39,505 nucleotides of DNA, taken from assembly GCF_023734115.1 (NCBI RefSeq), contig NZ_AP025738.1:1-39505 (forward strand). The letters run 5' to 3'. The position numbers and the translations under genes are program-made. The notes beneath the pieces were generated by a model. That model did no database searches. It was not told where the DNA came from and saw nothing but the letters and a program-made list of their open reading frames with translations. This stretch comes from Herbiconiux sp. L3-i23. GTDB taxonomy: Bacteria > Actinomycetota > Actinomycetes > Actinomycetales > Microbacteriaceae. Shown in pieces: positions 7,439 through 14,698 of the stretch; the first letter of the stretch is position 1, and every line of letters begins with the position of its first letter.

Positions 7439-7684
7439 TTATCGGTTACTTGCGATGCGGTCGATGTGGTCGGGGCGGAAGCCGCTCCAGTGGTCCTCGT
7501 CGGTGATGACGACGACGGGTGCTTCGGTGTATCCCAGGTCCTCGACGACGTAGGCACGCGCCGCCTCGTTCTCTCGGATGTTGACCTCTGCGAACTCGAT
7601 GCCCTTGGTCGTCAGCACTTTCTTGGTGAGTGTGCAGCGGGCGCATGACGGGCCGGTGGTGTACACCGTGATCTGCTCAGCCAT
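7439..7684 (-). CDS. nrdH: NrdH-like glutaredoxin
   Basis: Seen: 81 residues with the redox motif C-A-R-C at about residues 14-17, the cis-proline region EAPVVVI, and the NrdH-type C-terminus WSGFRPDHIDRI. Known: NrdH is a thioredoxin-reductase-linked electron donor for class Ib ribonucleotide reductase. The ATG at 7684 is preceded by a GGGAGAGGGG ribosome-binding region. The gene starts a unit with ssb and is directly downstream of leader element A. A second paralogue is at 17324, also behind a leader element. Supplying dNTPs together with SSB fits support of DNA synthesis after plasmid entry (inference). Confidence 0.87.
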   Translation of the reverse strand: MAEQITVYTTGPSCARCTLTKKVLTTKGIEFAEVNIRENEAARAYVVEDLGYTEAPVVVITDEDHWSGFRPDHIDRIASNR

Positions 7685-7715
7685 TGCTTTTGCCCCTCTC
7701 CCTACCAACCGTTTT

Positions 7716-7873
7716 TCTTTGCCTTCCGGCAATCGAGGGATTAACGGCGAGCGGAGCGGAGGGAGCAACGGACCGTGGAATACCGGACTGAGCGCAGCGG
7801 GGGAGGATATGCCGCGAAAGCCGTTGGCCCGGAGTGGAGCCGTCGTATCCTCGACAGCCGGAAAGGTCAAAGA
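7716..7873 (-). repeat. Leader element A: long hairpin with conserved core, upstream of nrdH-ssb
   Basis: Outer arms TCTTTGCCTTCCGGC (7716-7730) and GCCGGAAAGGTCAAAGA (7857-7873) pair imperfectly, followed inside by TCGA/TCGA. An inner stem CAACGG (7766-7771) / CCGTTG (7821-7826) encloses a core of about 50 bases that is almost identical to elements B and C. Read in the sense of nrdH the core begins GGCTTTCGCGGCATATCC. The right end (sense) also forms a local hairpin TTGCC-GGAA-GGCAA. Nature unknown: RNA leader or folded single-strand promoter. Confidence 0.8.
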
Positions 7874-7877
7874 ATGC

Positions 7878-8027
7878 GTGAGAGTCGCTGTGCCGCGTAG
7901 CGGCTCCCCTAGCGGGCCGGCCTCCGTGCCGGCGCGCCTGGCTCTGCGTGTGGGCATGCATGGCGGTCTGCGCTCAACGCACTTTCAGAGTGATATCACT
8001 GCGATAGCACGTCATGTCAGGCCTGGT
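7878..8027. other. Non-coding stretch between element A and the par operon
   Basis: I see no gene here. The part at 7989-8000 is a 12-base palindrome AGTGATATCACT belonging to the TGATATCA cluster. The rest is GC-rich without clear hairpins. Confidence 0.5.
7989..8000. promoter_or_regulatory. TGATATCA palindrome 1, downstream of the par genes
   Basis: AGTGATATCACT is a perfect 12-base palindrome, preceded by TTTCAG as at 9136-9141. It lies just past the stop of the ParA partner gene. With four similar sites it forms a candidate partition or operator site set. Confidence 0.55.
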
Positions 8028-8345
8028 TTACGCGCGGTGCTCGGCTCGGAGGACTTCGAGGCCACGTTGCAGGGCGCGCAGCGCGGTCTTGTGCTGGCTG
8101 CGATCCTCTAGCCCTGCGACCTCGGCCAGTTCGGCCGGGAGGGTGGCGTCGGGCCAGCGGATCAGCAGCGTCTTGGCCACGTCGGCCGGCCACTCCCCCG
8201 GCGCCGCGGTGCGCGCCGGTGCCGTCTCGCGGGGCGGCGTGGGGACGGCCGCGACCGGCGCCGGCGCCTCCGCGGGTGTGTCGGCGGCGGCGCCGAACGC
8301 CTCGATAGCTGCCGGGTCTGCCTGGGGTCGCTTCTTGATTGCCAT
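8028..8345 (-). CDS. Small ParA-partner protein (putative centromere-binding protein)
   Basis: Seen: 105 residues. The N-terminal half is disordered and rich in Ala/Pro (basic start AIKKRPQADP); the C-terminal half (ADVAKTLLIRWPDATLPAELAEVAGLEDRSQHKTALRALQRGLEVL) is compact and helical. The start ATG overlaps the parA stop (TAATG). Known: small ParA proteins work with a downstream small DNA-binding partner that has a flexible N-terminal arm stimulating the ATPase (ParG, ParB of type Ib). That role is inferred from order, size and architecture; no sequence motif proves it. TGATATCA sites flank the operon on both sides. Confidence 0.72.
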   Translation of the reverse strand: MAIKKRPQADPAAIEAFGAAADTPAEAPAPVAAVPTPPRETAPARTAAPGEWPADVAKTLLIRWPDATLPAELAEVAGLEDRSQHKTALRALQRGLEVLRAEHRA

Positions 8346-8977
8346 TACGCCACCAACTCCGCTGCGAGTTCCTGAATCTCTGCCTTGGCCTTCGGGTTGC
8401 TCCACTCGACGACGCCGAGCCCTTCACCTACTACGTCGCGGTATGCCTTGCGCTCGTAGATGACCGTCTCCAGTGGCCGGATACGGGGGTAGTCGGCCAG
8501 GTACTCCGCCGCGTCGGTGCGCTCGGTGATGTTCGGGTTGGAGGGCGCCTGTGTGATCAGGCCGCGCACGTCCAGCTCGGGGTTGAAGTCGAGGGCCTGG
8601 TCGATGACTTCGGTCATGTGGCCGAGCGTGTCGAGGTCGAGCTGGCTGGGACGGACGACGACGACGAGCTTGTCGGCGGCCGTCATTCCGGTGCGCATCT
8701 CCTTGCTGTCCTTGCCGGCGACGTCGACGATGACGACGTCATAGCGGGTGGCGAGGTCTTGCAGGGTCTGGTGGATGCTGCCGACCTTCTCGACGCACGC
8801 GATCGCGGGCTCGTGGCCTTGCTCTTCGCGGTCGGCGTGCCACCTGGACGCCGAGCGCTGTGGGTCGGCGTCGACGAGGCAGACGTCATCACCGCGACGG
8901 GCGTACTCCACGGCGAGGTTGACGGCGATGGTCGTCTTGCCGGGACCGCCCTTCTGGCTTCCGACGAGAATGATCAT
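8345..8977 (-). CDS. parA: ParA-family partition ATPase
   Basis: Seen: 210 residues with a deviant Walker A KGGPGKTT at residues 9-16, Walker A-prime VDADPQRSAS, and Walker B VVIVDVAGKD, where the usual DxP is a DVAG. It is the short type Ib ParA without an N-terminal HTH, so regulation rests on the partner protein. It forms dynamic ATP-dependent patterns on the nucleoid that segregate plasmid copies. The stop overlaps the partner start. The 270 bases upstream hold three TGATATCA sites (9068-9151), which fit a combined operator and centromere. Confidence 0.92.
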   Translation of the reverse strand: MIILVGSQKGGPGKTTIAVNLAVEYARRGDDVCLVDADPQRSASRWHADREEQGHEPAIACVEKVGSIHQTLQDLATRYDVVIVDVAGKDSKEMRTGMTAADKLVVVVRPSQLDLDTLGHMTEVIDQALDFNPELDVRGLITQAPSNPNITERTDAAEYLADYPRIRPLETVIYERKAYRDVVGEGLGVVEWSNPKAKAEIQELAAELVA

Positions 8978-9067
8978 GCTTGCACTCTACTTTCGATGTG
9001 GTAGCGGTTCGGTATCAACACGGTCTCAAACTGATAGCACATGCAAATTAGTAGCATCCTGAAACTG

Positions 9068-9151
9068 TTCTGATATCAGAATGGCATGCTATCGACGTGA
9101 TTGCAAGATGCAACCGTAGTGATATCACCTAGCGATTTCAGAGTGATATCA
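9068..9151. promoter_or_regulatory. TGATATCA palindromes 2-4 upstream of parA (putative parS/operator)
   Basis: Three copies within 84 bases: TTCTGATATCAGAA at 9068-9081 (14-base perfect palindrome), GTGATATCAC at 9119-9128, and GTGATATCAG at 9143-9152. Related GATAGCAC motifs lie nearby (9033-9040). An 8-base AT-rich palindrome is very unlikely to recur like this in such GC-rich DNA. Position before parA suggests a partition site and/or autoregulatory operator. Confidence 0.65.
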
Positions 9152-9161
9152 GTGGGGGAGC

Positions 9162-9181
9162 GCGAGGGGATCACCCCTCGC
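9162..9181 (-). terminator. Hairpin GCGAGGGG / CCCCTCGC
   Basis: Perfect 8-base stem with an ATCA loop between the 9248 gene and parA. The same hairpin, one pair longer, is at 10701-10722 beside another TGATATCA site. Probably a terminator in a duplicated intergenic block. Confidence 0.55.
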
Positions 9182-9212
9182 CGGCCGACCGGAGGGAGGC
9201 CGCGGGGTTGCG

Positions 9213-9238
9213 GGAGGGGCGGCCGATGCCGCCCCTCC
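9213..9238 (-). terminator. Terminator hairpin after the 9248 gene
   Basis: Eleven-base perfect stem GGAGGGGCGGC / GCCGCCCCTCC with a CGAT loop, 9 bases downstream of the 9248 stop on the minus strand. Confidence 0.75.
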
Positions 9239-9247
9239 GGGGGGCTG

Positions 9248-9448
9248 TCAGTCGGTCGTGCGGGTCAGCGTGTCGACGAACGTGACGTACTCGGGTCCGT
9301 CGATGGTGGCGGTGTGGGCCAGGTCGTAGCCTGCGCGGGCGTAGTCCGCGAGTTCCTGCGCCCGGTATCCGATCTGACGACTCTTGGCCACGGTGTCGGC
9401 GTCGCCCTTGCTGACGCGGTTCTCGATGACCTGGATGCTCTGGCTCAT
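9248..9448 (-). CDS. Small plasmid protein, paralogue of 17573-17779
   Basis: Seen: 66 residues. The C-terminal half (LADYARAGYDLAHTATIDGPEYVTFVDTLTRTTD) aligns with the 68-residue protein at 17573, which has LHDYGRHGYRLANTVTVPGAEFVTVIDTLTRESD. The fold looks like a short alpha/beta protein, with a helical N-terminus. I do not recognise the family. It follows the ArdC-like gene by 18 bases and is in the unit led by element D, while its paralogue is in the unit led by element C, so the family tracks with these leader elements. Confidence 0.75.
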   Translation of the reverse strand: MSQSIQVIENRVSKGDADTVAKSRQIGYRAQELADYARAGYDLAHTATIDGPEYVTFVDTLTRTTD

Positions 9449-9466
9449 GGGTGTGTCCTCTCGTTC

Positions 9467-10354
9467 TCAGGCCGCGACGGGCGCGGGGGAGCCGGTGGTG
9501 ATCGCGTCGGCCAGGGCGTGCGCAGTGCGCAGCACGTTCCCGGCGGTGGCTTTGACGGTGTCGGCGTCGCATTTGCTCCATCCGGCGACGTAGCCGACGC
9601 TGTAGGCGCTGGTGTCCAGGCCAAGAATCCCGGCGACGATGTACGCGACGCTCTCGGCCTCGGTTTCTTTGATCCCGCGGTGCTCGACGTACTCGGCGTG
9701 ATCTTCCTCGGCGTGCAGGATGACGTGTGCCGCCTCGTGCAGTGCGGTCTTTGCGGCCTGGGCGGGGGAGAGGTCGGCGTCGATGACAACGCGGCGGCTG
9801 TCGTCGGTGGTGGTGTAGCCGTTAGCGGCTCCGGGGATGCTCTCGCGCTCGACGGTCCAGCCCTTACCGGTGAGGTAGTCGACCACGGCGTCGAGGATGC
9901 CCGCGGGGTCGTCACCGGTGAGTTGGTGCGCGATGTCGCTGGGGTCGCCTGCTTCGGGGTCGATGAGGTCGGTCTGGCTCATGTCGAACACGGACACGGG
10001 GAAGAACCGCACGCGGCGCTGTTCTTCTTCTTCGCCGGTCTGCTCGTTCTCGACCGTTTCACGGATGTCGCGGCCGCCGAAGATGCGGATTCCGCGCTCA
10101 CCTTTGCGCACCTGGCGGTTGAGGCTCTGCCACGTCCGGTATCCGGCGACGTGCGTCGCCTCGGGGCTCTGCGCGAAGATCAGCAGCAGGTTTCCCAGGC
10201 TGTAGCGGTGGAACGCCTGAGCGAACGCGAGGAACCGCGTCCACGTCTCGGAGTCGCGTAGCGCTTCGATCTGCTCGGCGATCGTCTCGTGCAACGCCTC
10301 GGCCTCGGCTCGGCGTTCCTCGGTGCTCTTGCGGGTGGTGACTTTGCGGGTCAT
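9467..10354 (-). CDS. ArdC-like antirestriction protein with zincin domain
   Basis: Seen: 295 residues. Residues about 15-100 match the N-terminal ssDNA-binding domain of ArdC (FLAFAQAFHRYSLGNLLLI, AGYRTWQSLNRQVRKGERGI). Residues about 150-270 carry a metallopeptidase-like domain with the HEAAH zinc motif at 206-210 and a likely third ligand in the ETEAESVAY segment. Known: ArdC proteins are carried by conjugative plasmids, bind single-stranded DNA and protect incoming DNA from restriction. ATG 10354 has an AAGGAGAGAG site upstream. Leader element D lies directly in front, 28 bases from the start. Confidence 0.88.
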   Translation of the reverse strand: MTRKVTTRKSTEERRAEAEALHETIAEQIEALRDSETWTRFLAFAQAFHRYSLGNLLLIFAQSPEATHVAGYRTWQSLNRQVRKGERGIRIFGGRDIRETVENEQTGEEEEQRRVRFFPVSVFDMSQTDLIDPEAGDPSDIAHQLTGDDPAGILDAVVDYLTGKGWTVERESIPGAANGYTTTDDSRRVVIDADLSPAQAAKTALHEAAHVILHAEEDHAEYVEHRGIKETEAESVAYIVAGILGLDTSAYSVGYVAGWSKCDADTVKATAGNVLRTAHALADAITTGSPAPVAA

Positions 10355-10382
10355 GGCTCTCTCCTTCCATCAACCCCTCACG

Positions 10383-10584
10383 TTTTCTTGCCGTGAAGGC
10401 GACTTGTCGCCGCTAGGGAGTGCCGGGCGGAGTGCAACCCGTCAGGGCGGCGGGGGAGAGAAGTTCGGCGCGATGGGAGGGAGCGCAGCGACCGCGTGCC
10501 GAACTTGTCGGGGGAGCCGGCGGCGAAGCCGCTTGCACGAAGGTCGGCCGACCGTATGCTGCCGAAGGCTTCACGGCAAGAAAA
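10383..10584 (-). repeat. Leader element D: long hairpin upstream of the ArdC-like gene
   Basis: Outer arms TTTTCTTGCCGTGAAG (10383-10398) and CTTCACGGCAAGAAAA (10569-10584) pair perfectly over 16 bases, 170 bases apart. Inside, AAGTTCGGC (10461-10469) pairs with GCCGAACTT (10498-10506) around a core GGGAGGGAGCGCAGCGA that shares the GAGCGCAGCGA and GGGAGG words of elements A-C. A further local hairpin GGCGAC-TT-GTCGCC is at 10398-10411. It is the most divergent of the four elements but has the same architecture and gene position. Confidence 0.7.
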
Positions 10585-10755
10585 TGGGGCCCGTCAGGGC
10601 CGTGCTGCCCGGCCTGTGGCCGGTCCGTTTCCGTGTGCTGGTGGGGTGCTGGCATCGTGCCTGCATTGTGATATCAGTGTGCATTCATCGGCGGGGGAGC
10701 GCGAGGGGGACGGCCCCCTCGCCGGCGATCGCGGAGCGGGGGCCGTCGACGTCCG
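10585..10755. other. Non-coding stretch with hairpins and TGATATCA site 5
   Basis: No gene seen. It holds hairpins GGCCC-gtca-GGGCC (about 10588-10601) and CGGCC-tgt-GGCCG (10610-10622), the TGATATCA site at 10669-10676, and the stem GCGAGGGGG / CCCCCTCGC at 10701-10722, which probably terminates the 10756-10971 gene on the minus strand. Confidence 0.6.
10669..10722 (-). repeat. TGATATCA site 5 plus terminator-like hairpin (second copy of the 9144-9181 block)
   Basis: TGATATCAGTG followed by GGGGGAGCGCGAGGGG and its pairing partner CCCCTCGC also occur in the same order at 9144-9181. The block lies at the 3' side of a minus-strand gene in both cases. Confidence 0.6.
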
Positions 10756-10971
10756 CTATGGGTGGAATTCGGTGACGGTGTAGCCGGGGATCTCGCCGTC
10801 CTGTATCGCGTGAATCTCGTCGATCATGTCGTTCATCGCGTCGTGCTGGTCGAACGGGGGCAGACCGTCGTCCCAGCTCGCGCCGAGCTGCGCGTCGGCC
10901 CAGAGGGACGCGAGCCGGACGTCGGTGTCGGCGGTGAAGGTGTCGCCTTCGGGTGTGGTCATGGTGAGCAT
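10756..10971 (-). CDS. Small acidic hypothetical protein
   Basis: Seen: 71 residues from ATG 10971 with GGAG six bases upstream. It is acidic (TADTDVRLASLWADAQLGASWDDGLPPFDQHDAMNDMIDEIHAIQDGE) without cysteines or known motifs. It follows the ParB-like gene after the hairpin at 10993-11017. Family not recognised; a DNA-mimic or small regulatory role would be speculation. Confidence 0.65.
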   Translation of the reverse strand: MLTMTTPEGDTFTADTDVRLASLWADAQLGASWDDGLPPFDQHDAMNDMIDEIHAIQDGEIPGYTVTEFHP

Positions 10972-10992
10972 GTGTGTCTCCGGGGGAGTCGG

Positions 10993-11017
10993 GGAGGGGG
11001 CCGGGTCGGCCCCCTCC
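10993..11017 (-). terminator. Hairpin downstream of the ParB-like gene
   Basis: Ten-base perfect stem GGAGGGGGCC / GGCCCCCTCC with a GGGTC loop, just after the stop at 11025 on the minus strand. Confidence 0.75.
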
Positions 11018-11024
11018 GGTGCGG

Positions 11025-12428
11025 TTACTCCTCGTCGCCGTCGTAGTCCTCGGCGTAGTCGGCGGTCGGGTCGTCAGTCGCGTCGGTGGCGCTGGTGACG
11101 ATCTGCTCGACCTCGCTCAGCCCGTAGCCCCATGCGGCGAGTTGGCTGAAGTAGGCCCGGTCGGTGGGGGAGGGGTGGCGCCAGGTCTGCTTGCTGGTGA
11201 TGTTCTCCACGGCTCCGAGTACGACAGCCAGCGCCACGTGCTGCGCTTTGCCGGGGGTGTGCTCGACGAGGGCGGCGAGCTTGTCGGCCTCCCAGTAGCC
11301 GCCTCGCTCGATGCTCAGGAGTTCGTGCGCGAGGGTGTTGCCGTCGCGGGTGGCCAGGCTCACGGCCTGCCGGTGCAGGGTGAGGCCGGTGGCGATCACC
11401 GCGGCGGCGTCTTTGGGGAGCGTCTTGCGGGACAGGAACGTGGTGAGCCATTCGCGGCGCACGACCTCGGCGGATGCCCATGCCTTGTTGTTGGCGATCA
11501 GTGTTCGGCGCTCGGCCTTCTGCTCGTCGGTCATCGGCCCGCTGTTGCTGCCGGAGCCGGTGGCCTTGCGGAATCCTGCGGCTTTCGGGTCGCGGAGGTA
11601 GTAGGTCACGTCGGCTTTGCCGGTGATGTAGACCCGGACGAACGCGGCCCGGCCCTCGGCGTTCTCGATGTGCTCGACGGTGGCTTGGTCGCCTTCGGCG
11701 GTGACGAGTTCGCTGAGCCGCGTGTAGTCGGTTTCGTAGTAGCCGCGGTCGCGGTCGAGGACGTTGAAGCCGCGGGCTGTCAGGTCCGCCTCGGTGTCGG
11801 CCTTGACCTCCGCGCGTGCCCGGTCGTCCCTGGCGCGCTGGGCGGTGTGGGCGAACTGTGCGGGGTCGTGGGTGGCCACGTCGATCAGCTGCGCTCGGGC
11901 CTCGGGGTCGTCGTCGAATTCGATGAGGACGGCGGCCTGGTCGAGGGTCAGCGTGTGCTCGTGGATCGCGGAGGCGGCTGTGGCGTTCTCGGCCACGGCG
12001 AGGGCGGTTTTGACCTCTTTGGCCTTGGTGCCGGTGCGCTTGGCGATCGCGGTGACGCTCATCCCCTCGAACGCGAGTTGCTGGAACGCGGCGGCTCGGT
12101 CGCCGTCGGTGAGGGCTTCGCGCTGGTCGTTCTCGACCATCTGCTGGATGATGCGTTCCGCGGTGGCCTCGTCCGCGTCGACGATGTAGACGGGGATCGT
12201 GCTCACGCCTGCTTCCCGGGCGGCGAGGGTGCGGCGCTGTCCGGCTCGCACGAGGATGTTCCCTTGTTCGTCTCGGCGCGCCAGCACGGGGGTGAGCACC
12301 CCGTTTTCTCGGACGCTCTGCACGAACGCGGCCGTCAGCGGTGCGCTGGGCCTGACGTTGGCCTCGATGACGAGGGTCTGCGGGTCGATGTGCTCGACGG
12401 TTCCGGTGTGGATGGTGGTGTCAGCCAT
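11025..12428 (-). CDS. ParB/RepB/Spo0J-type nuclease-fold protein
   Basis: Seen: 467 residues. An N-terminal ParB domain (about 15-100) has the family motifs NVRPSAPLTAAFVQSVRENGVLTPV and RAGQRRTLAAREAG; a HTH follows (about 125-165: MSVTAIAKRTGTKAKEVKTAL). The long C-terminal half (about 230-467) is variable and ends in an acidic tail. Known: large ParB-like proteins of actinobacterial plasmids are often encoded away from parA and may act in transfer or gene control rather than partition. ATG 12428 is supported by GGGAGAGAG upstream. Leader element B directly precedes it. It lies downstream of rep. Confidence 0.88.
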   Translation of the reverse strand: MADTTIHTGTVEHIDPQTLVIEANVRPSAPLTAAFVQSVRENGVLTPVLARRDEQGNILVRAGQRRTLAAREAGVSTIPVYIVDADEATAERIIQQMVENDQREALTDGDRAAAFQQLAFEGMSVTAIAKRTGTKAKEVKTALAVAENATAASAIHEHTLTLDQAAVLIEFDDDPEARAQLIDVATHDPAQFAHTAQRARDDRARAEVKADTEADLTARGFNVLDRDRGYYETDYTRLSELVTAEGDQATVEHIENAEGRAAFVRVYITGKADVTYYLRDPKAAGFRKATGSGSNSGPMTDEQKAERRTLIANNKAWASAEVVRREWLTTFLSRKTLPKDAAAVIATGLTLHRQAVSLATRDGNTLAHELLSIERGGYWEADKLAALVEHTPGKAQHVALAVVLGAVENITSKQTWRHPSPTDRAYFSQLAAWGYGLSEVEQIVTSATDATDDPTADYAEDYDGDEE

Positions 12429-12461
12429 GATCTGTTCTCTCTCCCGATCAACTGTTTTGTT

Positions 12462-12612
12462 CGCCTGTCTGGCAAGAGGATCGTTTGAGAGCGCAGCGGC
12501 GAGAGTGCCGGGTCGTGGAATACCGAACTGAGCGCAGCGAGGGAGGATATGCCGCGAAAGCCCGGCACGGCAGCCGTGGAGCGAACTACGATTCGGCGGC
12601 CAGGCAGAGGGA
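12462..12612 (-). repeat. Leader element B: long hairpin with conserved core, upstream of the ParB-like gene
   Basis: Outer arms near GCCTGTCTGGC (12462-12472) and GGCCAGGCAGAGG (12598-12610) pair imperfectly. The inner stem GTGCCGGG (12505-12512) / CCCGGCAC (12561-12568) is perfect and differs in sequence from the inner stems of A and C, which indicates compensatory change. The enclosed core is nearly identical to A and C. A local hairpin GCC-agaca-GGC lies at its 3' end in the sense of the ParB-like gene. Confidence 0.8.
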
Positions 12613-12688
12613 CAGCAGACAAGCTCTGGCCGCGTAGCGGCTCCATTCATCGGAGCAGCTCGTGCGCCGATCGCGCTCGAGCGCGGTT

Positions 12689-14698
12689 CTACGCCGCGGC
12701 GAGAGCTGTGGCGGGGGAGAGGATGCCGGCGTCGACGAGCCGGAGCGCTTCTTTGTGGTCGGCACGGCCGTCAGGGCCTCGCGGGTACCGCGAGTAGTCG
12801 GGACGATCGTTTTGGGCGAACAGGGCGACGCCGGAGGGGGCTCGACGGCCTCGCCGTTTCTTGTTCGGTTTCCGCATCCAGGTCAGCTCGGCGTTCCACC
12901 ATTCCCACCGGCCGCGCTCGGCACCGTAGCGGGCTCGACGGGTCTCCAGGTAGCCGGCGACGTCGAGGGCGTCGGCGGCCGCGTCGAGCGCCGTGGTGTC
13001 GCCTCGACTCCATCCGGCACCGCCACGGCGGGCCAGGCGGTGGAACCGGAGCCGGTGCAGCGCGACCCGGATGCGTGCGGCGTCCAGCCCGGTCCGGTGC
13101 ACAAGGTCCTCGATTGTCGTGGTGGCCGCCTCCGGGAGGTGCTTGAACACGAGCCCCGCGGTGCGGCCCAGGCTGCGGGGGGCGGCGAACGTATCGTGCG
13201 TGAGCGGGTGGAGTTCAGCGGTTAGTCGCGTGGTCCAGTAGCTGGCGTTGAGCGGGGGGTGCGGGGGGCGGGGGCGTGCAGGCACTTGTGTCCGGTTATA
13301 GTCCTCCGGGTCTGTGGAGAACCGTTTGGAGAGTCGGTAGCGCTGCCCGTGGGGGGCGTCGACGTCTCCGACGCGGACGATCCATGCGGACTCCAGGTCG
13401 GCGTCGACGACGGGGCGGGTGAGCGCCTGGAGCGCGGTGTGGACGGTGGTTCGGCCGTAGCCTGTGTCGGCCGAGAGGCGCCGCACGTCGGCTTCTACGA
13501 CCAGCTGTGCGGACTGGGCGATGTAGAGGCAGAGGGCGTCGAGGACGGCACGGGTGCTGTGCGTCCCTGTGCTGCGGCGTGCAGCCGATGACGCCCGGTC
13601 CGCGCCCCACAGGCCCGGCATGGCGTCTGCGCGCTCCTGAGCGCGTTCTACGGCCGCGAGGGCGGTGTTCGCGCGGGCGAGATAGTTGGTGTCGTCGCCG
13701 GTGCCGTTGAGCGGGTGAGCGGCGACGTAGCGGACGGCGTTGTTCCAGGCGGCGTCCAGGGTTCGGATGCGGCCGCGCTCGGTGCGGGGGATGCGATCGC
13801 GGCCGTTCCTGCCGCGCAGCGTGCGGACGTGCTCGAACGCGGGCGCGTCGACGACGGCCAGGACGTCCGCGTATCGCCAGCGAGAGTGCGCACAGCCTGC
13901 GAGGACGGCGGCGAGGGTGTAAGACGTGTCCGCGCCCGGGGCGCTGTGCAGCATCGCGTCGACGCGGGGCGTGAGGGGCCGTCTGGGGCCAGCGATGTAG
14001 GGGTGGCCGTCGTCGTCGACGGCCATGCCGCGCAGGAGGCCCATCGTGGGCGACGGCAGCTCAGCGCCGGCGTCGACGAGGAAGGCGGTGAGGTCGGTGA
14101 TCGCGTCGAGGGGGACGGTGCAGCTGGTGAGGGCTGTGAGCGGCCCTTGGGCCACGGATACACCGCCGAGGCGGTGGGGAGCTCCGGGCGGCCGCACACA
14201 GCCGGTGGCGGGGTTGGTCAGGGGAGTGGGGTCGAGGGAGGGGAGCAGCTGGGTTGCGAGGAGCGCGAGATCTCGAACGAGGGCGGCGTCGGCGGACTCG
14301 GCCATGCCGATCCAGACGTGGCGGCCGCCGGTGGGGCCGGATGCGCAGATCAGATGTGCGACGTTCAGCTCGTCGAGCCAGTGGGAGAGTCGGCCGGCGT
14401 CGTAGGGGGCGTTCCCGCGGGAACTGTCAAAGTCGAAGCAGAGGTAGTCGTAGCGCTGGCGGTCGCCAGAGAGGTACATCGCCCAGGGGGTTCGCGGCGG
14501 CAGCTCGTTCACCGAGCACTGGTGGTCGTACTCGTTCAGGACCTCACCGGATGCGAGCTGTGCGGCGGCGCGCACGTGCTCGCGGGGGCTGAGAGCGCGC
14601 GTGAGCACCCACGCGGATGCCAGGTCAGGCTCCGACACGCGGGGGTCACCAAAGGAAATGGTGGCGCTAGTGCTAGCGCTTGGTATAGTCAGTCCCAA
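12689..14698 (-). CDS. Plasmid replication initiator with archaeo-eukaryotic primase domain
   Basis: Seen: 669 residues. Primase-superfamily motifs are YLCFDFDSS (acidic pair at about 89 and 91), SGPTGGRHVWI (120-130) and RPPGAPHR (169-176). The C-terminal half holds winged-helix-like segments (VRRLSADTGYGRTTVHTALQAL; DLVHRTGLDAARIRVALHRL). Known: such primase-HTH proteins initiate replication of actinobacterial plasmids. The start is uncertain: TTG 14698 directly abuts an AAGGAG; CTG 14692, in frame, would have ideal 6-base spacing; GTG 14638 is a further option. A 16-base palindrome (14664-14679) and a putative antisense RNA overlap the start region, consistent with copy-number control. Confidence 0.85.
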   Translation of the reverse strand: MGLTIPSASTSATISFGDPRVSEPDLASAWVLTRALSPREHVRAAAQLASGEVLNEYDHQCSVNELPPRTPWAMYLSGDRQRYDYLCFDFDSSRGNAPYDAGRLSHWLDELNVAHLICASGPTGGRHVWIGMAESADAALVRDLALLATQLLPSLDPTPLTNPATGCVRPPGAPHRLGGVSVAQGPLTALTSCTVPLDAITDLTAFLVDAGAELPSPTMGLLRGMAVDDDGHPYIAGPRRPLTPRVDAMLHSAPGADTSYTLAAVLAGCAHSRWRYADVLAVVDAPAFEHVRTLRGRNGRDRIPRTERGRIRTLDAAWNNAVRYVAAHPLNGTGDDTNYLARANTALAAVERAQERADAMPGLWGADRASSAARRSTGTHSTRAVLDALCLYIAQSAQLVVEADVRRLSADTGYGRTTVHTALQALTRPVVDADLESAWIVRVGDVDAPHGQRYRLSKRFSTDPEDYNRTQVPARPRPPHPPLNASYWTTRLTAELHPLTHDTFAAPRSLGRTAGLVFKHLPEAATTTIEDLVHRTGLDAARIRVALHRLRFHRLARRGGAGWSRGDTTALDAAADALDVAGYLETRRARYGAERGRWEWWNAELTWMRKPNKKRRGRRAPSGVALFAQNDRPDYSRYPRGPDGRADHKEALRLVDAGILSPATALAAA
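14664..14679. promoter_or_regulatory. Palindrome at the rep start
   Basis: GCGCTAG-TG-CTAGCGC is a perfect dyad overlapping the first codons of rep. The neighbouring upstream gene encodes a small RHH-like protein, so this could be its operator in a CopG-like copy-control circuit (inference). Confidence 0.5.

Noticed and set aside
10974-12488. A 504-codon open frame on the plus strand over the ParB-like gene
   Set aside because: It is the mirror of GC-rich third positions of the ParB-like gene on the minus strand, has a low-complexity Val/Gly-rich translation and no ribosome-binding site.
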